Shown in pieces: positions 56,901 through 64,000 of a stretch of 64,000 nt of DNA. Within the stretch, counting starts at the first letter, position 1, and each line of letters starts with the position of its first letter. Source of the stretch: Clavaria fumosa (lineage: Eukaryota; Basidiomycota; Agaricomycetes; Agaricales; Clavariaceae); the NCBI GenBank assembly GCA_951802425.1, contig OX637797.1, forward strand, positions 930,001 through 994,000. Direction: 5' to 3'. Position numbers and translations under genes: made by a program. The notes under the pieces are model-generated. The model did not search any database. It had not been told where the DNA came from and worked only from the letters and a program-made list of their open reading frames with translations.

Positions 56901-58289
56901 TGGCTTGTAACGCCAGTGGTTGCGGAAATCAGGGATCGGAAAGGTGGTCTCAATGGCGTAAAAATCTTGGACGGTTTTGACGGAAACGAGGGTCTACGCC
57001 GATAATTTTAGAAGGGGGAGTAGAGAAGAAGTCGAACTCAATTTACACCCATTTCGTTCGGTCCAAACGGATGATCGGTGATCTCGGGCAAAGGGTCTCG
57101 ACCATGATTGAGGACCGGGGAAAACAGCTTAGAGACCATGCCGGCAAGTTCATCTAGTGATTCTATATTGCCTTGTCAGCGGATTGAAACACTATTAAAA
57201 TCTGGCATACCTCTACCGACGACACAGAGGATCATGCGCTCAGCACAGTATTGTTCAGACCACCATTCCATGACGCGCCTTCTAGTCTCCCTACCAATAA
57301 AGCCACCATCAGGTTCGCTTTCGCTTTCGCTTCCACTGGATAGGGAGCTGGGGACGGGTGAGAGCGCCCTTGACACGACCGGACTGGTCTCCGCACTCGA
57401 AGTCGTAAGTGGTGTCACGCTTCCAGCTTGAGGGGGAAAAAGGGTCTGAGCTGCGATTTTTTGCGGGACTCCCTGCTCCGTTTTGTGATCAACGCGGTCA
57501 TTCAACTTGGCTTTCGCCTTGAGATCCCTTGCCGCCTGCGTGAGAGTTTCCCGATTCCCAGTTCCAAATTTATTCCATGGATGGCCTTCCTTGCAGAGAT
57601 GTTTGTTGACCTGAAAGATACGAAACGGGTCGTTCTGTCTATTTTTCGCGTTTTCCGAATTCACCGCATTAATCTCACGAGTAGTACTACTTGCGGAGAA
57701 AAGTGGGCAATGGAAGAAGGCGGAAAATCGCTCAAGAGCGGGGGAGAGATGGCCCTGTCCGACTTTGAAATAATAGGCGGTGTCCATTGACGCGGTGTAC
57801 GCATTGGAAGCACCATGATTTTTTTTGAGAAACTGAAACAAGAATGAAATGGGGCTGAGCTCATAGGTCAGAAGCAAATCACCTCCATGAAGTCGTCCTC
57901 CTCAGGAAAAGATGCCGTCCCCTGACCCATCATGTCAATGACTAATGGCGAGATATTAGTGATGTACCGACCATGAAAGAGAGATGCTCGCAGAAATGGG
58001 CGAGGCCTGGCACGTCATCCTGGTGGTGGGGTGATCATTGGTAACAACAAGAGGAAGATGCAGGTTAACTCACAGGATCAGACATATGCCCAACAGCGAC
58101 TCTGAGAGCGGCGCCAGCCGTATCTGTGATTGAGTCGTGGACGAGCATTGCACGCAGACCATTAGAGAGGGCTATGAGCCTGTAACCTCGTTTGTCTTGC
58201 TGGGATATAACGATTGGTTTGGTGAATACGGAATACTCGGGAACGTCTTCCTGTTTGGGGACCGTAATCCAATCTTGTTGAGATACCAT
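53988..58289 (-). CDS. STE23: M16 zinc metallopeptidase, insulin-degrading enzyme / Ste23 family
   Basis: A multi-exon gene on the minus strand. ATG 58289 gives MVSQQDWITVPKQEDVPEYS, but the frame is open to 58523, so a longer N-terminus is possible. Family features are YRLIALSNGLRAMLVHD and the inverted zinc motif HFCEH (57998-57984) in DVPGLAHFCEHLSFMG. EINAVNSENAKNRQND carries the third zinc-ligand Glu, and later come KYAPELP-independent domains with SLHSYLKDKGWC and NTLRTKEQLGYAVFCSL. The gene ends MTCPFRLV at 53988. These enzymes cut short peptides in an enclosed chamber; yeast Ste23 processes a-factor. Between domain blocks there is an extra Ser/Thr/Glu-rich stretch (about 57290-57440) not typical of the family. 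Confidence 0.88.
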
Positions 58290-58552
58290 TGCGAAGAAAC
58301 GTCTAGGTGAACAGAATCGATATTGGCTGATAGTCGCTGACGGGGAGAAGATGGATCTCAGTCCCCGAGACCACATAAAACCCCAACTCCTTGTAGGACC
58401 CCAACTCTGCGACGCCGAGGTAAAATTATGTAATACACTCCTTAGTACTGCCTTCTTCGGAACGACGACGATTCCCCGCCCGCTATTTTCTGCCACAACC
58501 CCCGCCGCAAATGTGCCACACAACTGTTGGTGTACGATTCAACCATACTTGA

Positions 58553-58912
58553 TCAAGTCCAGTAGAGTCTAAGTCTAAGTAGCACGTGGAAAAAAGAAAG
58601 GTACAGTGGCTGAATACACGGCCCAGCACGCATGAGTTCTGGAGCCAGCCACTGCTTCTTCCATGTGCTGCGACGAAAACGATGTCGAGGACCGTGGTTC
58701 CTGGTACCGCTTAATCTGCCGCTCAATCTGCCGATGTAATTGTCTGGGTAAGAAGAGGCTTCCTGCATCACTCGCGACAGCCCAAAATCAGTGACGATTG
58801 CTCGGCCATCGGCGCCCACCAGGATGTTCGACTGAGGAGAGGATGTCACTCAGTCACACGCATCCCGTCAGCACCTTTGAGCGGCAGCATAACCCCCCCC
58901 CTCGTACGTCCA
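58553..58912 (-). pseudogene. Protein kinase relic
   Basis: The minus strand encodes SNILVGADGRAIVTDFGLSR and, further on, WLAPEL, the activation-loop landmarks of a TKL-like kinase. Upstream, where HGDLKG would be expected, only PLKG remains, and no N-lobe is present. The C-lobe ends within about 40 codons. It resembles the complete kinase at 60147-61714. Confidence 0.6.
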
Positions 58913-60146
58913 CCAGCGAGCCATGAGTATAGGGCCCTCGCCAGAGCTGAAGTGTCATTCCCTCCGTCAGGTCCTCAAGGTGGCCCTGTGGCCCTCGCCA
59001 TTGTCCAGTTCGATGAGGGTGACCGGCTCGGTGACCATCCGCGTCTTGATTGTCGTCCCCGTCGTGCTCGCCGCCGCCGCCATTAACTAATACTAGCTTC
59101 TTGGAGGATGCCTCGAGTGCGTATTTCTCAAGACGCCGCTCCCTCAGCTGACCATACCAACAGTTCTCGTTGTCACCATCACTAATTGAATGTTCGCCTC
59201 CGATCAACGCGAGCGAGTTCGCGCAACGACGAGAAGTGCACTCACCGTCTGCTACCACCGCCGCTGCTTCCGTTCCGCAGCAGCAGACCTCAACCGTGCT
59301 TTCACAAACATGTCAACAAGGAACTGTTCAGGCCTTGACCCAGGTACACTTACTAAGCCATCCCTTAATGTACAATGCCGTCGTCGGAGTGACGGGGAAG
59401 AAGAGACTCGGACGACGCCTGCTTACCACACCAGGAATTCGAACAGACAAAAAATCGCCCAACTCACATATCGTCGTCGCCTACTTTATTCGCGCCCTTG
59501 GCCTCATCCTGAAGGCAAAGCACAACGACGAGCGATAAGCGAAGCTACGATAGACGTACATCTGGGAGAGTGTCAGATACTGTATCAATAGACACTAATC
59601 ATTTTGGACGGAACATAGGAGCAGAGAGGAGATGGACAGCGGAACAGCTTGTGCAGTACCAAGAAAATAATATGCAAACGTGCAAAGCTGCGCTGAAGAC
59701 TGGAGAGAAGGTTGATGGTAACGTAGCTACATAGACAGAATTGATTGCGTTGATGAAGCAAGCCAGTTCGACCTCTCAATCGGAGATCGATTAATTTCAG
59801 TGAAGGTCGTCGCACACAATGCACCGATATTTGCGATTGCTTGGTGGCTGGGAATGGTGGGAATCGGCACTTTCAAGTGCTCCGCGGACTTTAAAAAAAG
59901 AAGATGAGTCCAGTTTCGTGTCATCTGTGGATTTGAGATTTAAGCGAGGGGGACAGCTCACACGATCCTTCCTTTTTGGGCATTCAAAGTCCATCCAGGA
60001 ACCGTGGAAAGATCTTGGAACGACGGGTGCCTTTCATCCCAGCATCCTCGCCCCAGCGCAGATAAAGCCATGGTAGCCATACCCCGCCGTGCCACCTCCC
60101 TATCCCACTTTTGTGTCTCGGAAGGCGCTCTTGGAAGCTGTCCCCC
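58913..60146. other. Intergenic region with short unassigned frames
   Basis: Open frames of 120-134 codons occur on both strands at about 58850-59590 but overlap each other and show no domain. A start for the kinase further upstream than 60147 cannot be excluded. Confidence 0.4.
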
Positions 60147-61714
60147 ATGCGCAATTTGACAGGACAGGTGGTACGGCTAGACTGGGAACCATTTGCCCGG
60201 GGTGGTCTGGCCGACATCTACACAGGCCAGTGGACTCGTATCAACGGCGAAGCGGAAGTCGTCAGTCGTCAACCCTTAGGTGTAATGCTGATATGCTGAT
60301 GACTTGGTCAGGTTGCGATCAAGGTAATTAGGGCTCGCTCAACCTACCCAGACGACCTCAAAAAGCTCAAAAGAGTCACTCTCCTTTACATCCCCTCCAT
60401 CTCCTCGAAACTGATTTTTTTATCTGTTCCGTAGAGAGTGATCAAAGAGGCTCACTTATGGAGTCGACTCTCCCATCCACACATCGTGCCTTTCCTCGGA
60501 GTATCCTATGACCCACGGTGCCCAGAGTTGCCCTGCCTGATTTCTCCATACTACTCGAATGGAAGCATATATGCGTACCTGAGACACAATCCTGAAGTTG
60601 ACCCCCTCAATCTCGTGAGTGTTTGAGCTGCTTACTCACTTGCAATTTATGCATCATTATTCCAAGGTCTGTCAAATTGCGGCTGGCCTATCGTATCTTC
60701 ACAGCTCACAAATCCGCATCATCCACGGTGACATCAAAGCTGTAAGTTGCTGCTATCCATACCTAGACTTGCACTGACACGGCATAGTCCAACATTCTTG
60801 TGAGCGATGCTGGCCAAGCCTTGCTCATTGATTTTGGTCTCTCTCGCCTCCTGGATCACTCTGGCTTGACTTCCAATGCCGGTGGTGAGTTTCATTTAAC
60901 TGACCCTTTGCCCGTATCATCAATTGTCTGCAGTGGGGACCTATCGTTGGATGGCCCCTGAGCTATTTGAATTCAACGATGATGGGAAGCTTCCGACATT
61001 GACCACTTCCACCGACATATGGGCATTCGCTATGACTATCCTTGAGGTTCATCTGATTCTCCAACCTCGTACATATATGTGTGACTTTTTTCTTCGCAGA
61101 TATACACAGGGCGCGTTCCCTTCTGCCATCTAATGTCCGATGCAATGGTCCCCCTCGCGTTGACGCAAAACGACCTACCACGCCGCAATAGGTGCCCAGA
61201 AGTCAGCCCCGAGATCTGGGCAATCCTCCATCGATGCTGGACAAGCACGTCCCCGCACCACCGCCCGTCGATGCATGCCCTGTCATTGACATTTAACGTC
61301 CTATCTGCTTCGCAACGTGCGAGCAGTAGCGTTCCTGCCCCCGACCCCCTGAAGATCCTAGATGTCCTGGAACGGAAGGAGAGTGAGTGGCGCATGCTAC
61401 GGCTGCTCCAGTCCGAGCGGGAAGGCTGGATTACGAATCCACTGCTGCTCGCTGGCGAGTATTACAGCGAGTGCCGTGGCGCCGGCGATGGCTGTGCTAC
61501 CCGGAAACGGTGCCGGCGCTGGACCATCTCGGATAAGCGGGCGACGGACAAGTACGATGGTGGCCGGCCGTTCTCTATTTGGCCGTTGGATGATGCGCCG
61601 TATCCATGTCATTGGCCGTCGTGTAGCGACCGATTCGCCTCTCTGGTACAATGCCAGGACCACGAGTCTCAACATGTGGCGGAGGAAATTGAGTTCGGGG
61701 CATTCGACGCCTGA
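60147..61714 (+). CDS. Protein kinase (TKL-like) with C-terminal C2H2 zinc finger
   Basis: Seven exons: 60147-60260, 60312-60374, 60435-60614, 60667-60741, 60788-60884, 60934-61046 and 61100-61714, all in phase, giving 418 residues. Motifs are FARGGLADIYTGQW (glycine loop), VAIK with Lys42, HPHIVPFLG, HGDIKASN with catalytic Asp141, DFGLSR with Asp159, and GTYRWMAPE. HGD in place of HRD is common in fungal TKL-like kinases. After the kinase domain come a helical segment (about 290-340) and a finger C384-X4-C389-X12-H402-X3-H406. The kinase should phosphorylate Ser/Thr, but the substrate is unknown. The finger suggests nucleic-acid or protein binding. An additional upstream exon is possible. 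Confidence 0.82.
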
Positions 61715-62341
61715 TGTCATATCTAATGCTTCGTTTTTCTCGCCTCTCCCGCGCACTATCATCGAGTCTTTTATCGATACCAAGTAGGGGTTGGTAAATC
61801 AAGAAGTTATGGTTGTAATTGTAGAACATGTAAGACATACACCGTCTCGACCTTTTCACATTTAGCTTTATGAACGAGCGAGAGACAAGTGAGAGAAGCA
61901 CATGATACAGTACAGATAGCAGCACATGATATGTAGGTCAGCAAGCCAACGCGGAGCAGAAAGATCCGATAGTTGTGACGTCCTTATGTCGAGGCTGGAG
62001 TACCAAGGTCACGACGTGAGTACGCGTGAGTCCTCACCGCCATTCCGGCATCTGTTCAATTCCACCCACGGCCAGAATTTCTGGCTCAGAAAGAGCAGAC
62101 AACAGAGTGATGGGCCATGGCCCCCAGAATTTCCATCAACTAAACTATGATTCACCAGAAGAGCGTATGACGTAACTGCAAAGCATTGCCACTTTTGTGC
62201 TCACTAGTCCGTATCACAGGGCTCGAATCCGAGGAGGCATTTCGCAAGCCCCGAGCTCAGACCCCTTCCCCATCCGAATATCCCGAGCCTGCAATGAAAC
62301 ATATTAGCACCTCGCCCTTTATTGCTAACTCATTAACACAT
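61715..62341. other. Intergenic region with a CHS5-like scrap
   Basis: No gene is supported. The stretch 62033-62055 matches 35365-35387, at the CHS5 micro-exon, with one mismatch over 23 bases. Confidence 0.45.
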
Positions 62342-62537
62342 CACAGGCACTGATTTGGCTCGTATCATCGATACAGGCTTGAAAGACTCTAGCGGCCAAG
62401 ACGTGGCGCACGTGCTCGTCGAACTGGTGAGGCGCTTCCCAAAATACGACCTCGAATCCGACGAGGAAATATATGCGGCAATTGCGGAGATGGAAGCGAA
62501 GCTCGGCCGGGTGGCGCACTTCGAAGAGCCAACATAG
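62342..62537 (+). CDS. Short open frame, possible terminal exon
   Basis: After an acceptor-like CACAG the frame reads TDLARIIDTGLKDSSGQDVAHVL and ends HFEEPT at 62537. It forms an amphipathic, acidic helix-rich peptide with no stop from the acceptor onward. No confident upstream exon was found. It may be the end of a small gene or a chance frame. Confidence 0.25.
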
Positions 62538-63824
62538 CGCGCGGGCTTGTGACCAAAGTAGCGCAATGAGCCCGTCGTCTCGACCTCCCGCTCTCATTCC
62601 TACTCTTGAGGCCTTCCTCCAAACCGCACAACTAATCTTTTACACCACCTCATATCAGTAGACTCTGTCGGGAGGCCTTTGCTGCATGCTAGATATGTTG
62701 ACGGCGCAAAGGTACGCCTATTTGAGTGAGCCGTCATGTCTGACATTGCAGAACCGAGACTACCGAGTCAGATCTTTGCTTGTTTCGTTTCTATCTGTGA
62801 TTACTATAGTAATACCCCACTCCATCCTTTATATTCGACGAAAGATCCAAGTGTGGATGACTCAGAAGTCCGAGTGAGCTGACCGATGACCGGCTGGGTC
62901 GTGCCCTTAGCGATACGTATCTGCCACTCGTCAGTGATGTAATATACAACCACATGGGAGCTCGTGTATAAAAGAGGAGAATCTCGTAAAATCTGGTTAA
63001 AATTAAAGGATTCCGTTCGCCGGCTAAGCGGTTCGGAATGGCAATGCTCCGCATGAATAATTTCTTTGTCTACAAGACTGACTGATTTATGGAGAAGGGG
63101 CTCAGGGGGGACACTTGCCCCTGTACCCTGAGCTCCATCAGCTCTTCCACACTTATGTGGGGGGCAGTAATGAAGAATCATTGCATACTCCTAGTGAGTG
63201 GTAATCCAAGAGCAGAGATAAAGGCAAATCCACGGAGTCACACGCTTGCCGCTAGTGAGTGGTAATCCGAAATCGGAAATAGAGGCAAGGCCATGGAGTA
63301 GTCAAGGGGACTGGGAATGGTTGCTAACCCTAACCTTAGTTTAAGGTCTCAATATCACCATAAGTTTGGGCAATTTTGCAACAAATAACATGTCGTGCAC
63401 TATCCGACCACTTTCAAACTTTGCTTTGGTGAGAGATATTGACTCCGGATGTCATTTCAATGGCCCTCAATAATCAGAATATTTTTAAGAATCTAACCAG
63501 CCCAATATGTGTCATTTTGCATTTCATTCCTCACTCCTCATCCCAACATTCTTGGTTGGCCTTCCTGACAATCTCCGATACCCTGGAAATTGAGTAGCAT
63601 GCACTGCAGCTGCGCCAGCATGAGCGAGCGAAGATTATGAGTCACTCGCCGCTTGCTAGCTAGTACTGCAATTCAACAGTGCTGGTGGTGGCAGTAGCAG
63701 TAAGATTGGGCACTGGCACCAGGCCATCTTGATCAAATGGGCGATCGATCTCACCGGTGGAATGCGGCCGTCAGTAAGCAATCAAGATCCACAAATATCA
63801 TAATAGTGTACAGACCAATGCAGA
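62538..63824. other. Intergenic, with a two-copy direct repeat
   Basis: No gene is visible. A direct repeat lies at about 63190-63238 and 63252-63299; both copies begin CTAGTGAGTGGTAATCC and end GGAGT, with substitutions between. Confidence 0.5.
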
Positions 63825-63990
63825 AATTTGTCACATTCTCCAATCTCGTATATATGTGTGATATATATATTTTGTAGATGTTTATAAGGCTCATTCTCTT
63901 CTGTCCGATGTGTGTGACAACCCCCCTTGCTTTGACGCAAAACAAAATGCCACGCCACGACATAACCGCAAGATGCAGGGTCAAACTATG
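63825..63990 (+). pseudogene. Second kinase relic at the window edge
   Basis: This stretch parallels the intron-exon 7 junction of the kinase gene (about 61055-61200). It has TTCTCCAA(T/C)CTCGTA, a TATATGTGTGA intron motif, an acceptor, then TGTCCGATG and CTTTGACGCAAAAC followed by CCACGCC. The reading frame is lost. It may continue beyond the window. Confidence 0.55.
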
Positions 63991-64000
63991 AGCCTTTCTG

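Noticed and set aside
59170..59591. Overlapping plus-strand frames of 122 and 133 codons
   Set aside because: They conflict with each other and with minus-strand frames, and no domain is visible.

Overview
The window looks like nuclear DNA of a basidiomycete fungus, most likely an Agaricomycete. Host genes carry many introns of about 50-60 bp and several micro-exons, and they include fungal genes such as CHS5, a CDK8/SSN3 kinase and MRP-type (ABCC) transporters. The first 24 kb is packed with chromodomain-bearing Ty3/gypsy LTR retrotransposons. No tRNA, rRNA or CRISPR array was recognised.

Layout. 1-4.6 kb: one uncharacterised 658-residue ORF, possibly transposon-derived, then a GC-rich triplet-repeat block and several palindromes. 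4.6-24.4 kb: a rearranged retrotransposon nest. Two related elements, E1 (4995-10890, +) and E3 (18261-24017, -), flank an interval that contains a third, intact element, E2 (12324-17893, -). One host or transposon gene is broken into three pieces by these events: 11236-12323 (+), 17899-18260 (+) and 4989-4612 (-). E1 and E3 have unmatched target-site duplications that match each other reciprocally (GATCC and CTACC). This is what an inversion by recombination between two oppositely oriented copies would leave. Undoing the inversion and removing the elements gives one continuous reading frame apart from a single in-frame TGA.

24.6-29.5 kb: a decayed tyrosine-recombinase (DIRS/PAT-like) retroelement, with a Gag-like ORF, two minisatellites, an RNase H remnant and a recombinase remnant. 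29.8-35.5 kb: three closely packed minus-strand housekeeping genes, a class I histone deacetylase, the Mediator kinase CDK8/SSN3 and the exomer subunit CHS5. 35.7-53.4 kb: two copies of a full-length ABCC transporter gene. A pseudouridine synthase gene and a 619-bp MITE lie between them. Copy A carries a 2-bp deletion in its second nucleotide-binding domain. 54.0-58.3 kb: an insulin-degrading-enzyme-like M16 metallopeptidase. 58.5-64.0 kb: one complete protein kinase with a C-terminal C2H2 finger, two kinase relics and sparse intergenic DNA.

The main biological story is genome remodelling. LTR elements inserted into a gene, were inactivated by C-to-T changes at CpG sites, and apparently recombined to invert about 7.4 kb. 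The young E2 element keeps identical LTRs, an open Gag-Pol frame and an 11-nt self-priming match. HDAC and CDK8 both act in transcriptional control, but their adjacency may be only positional.
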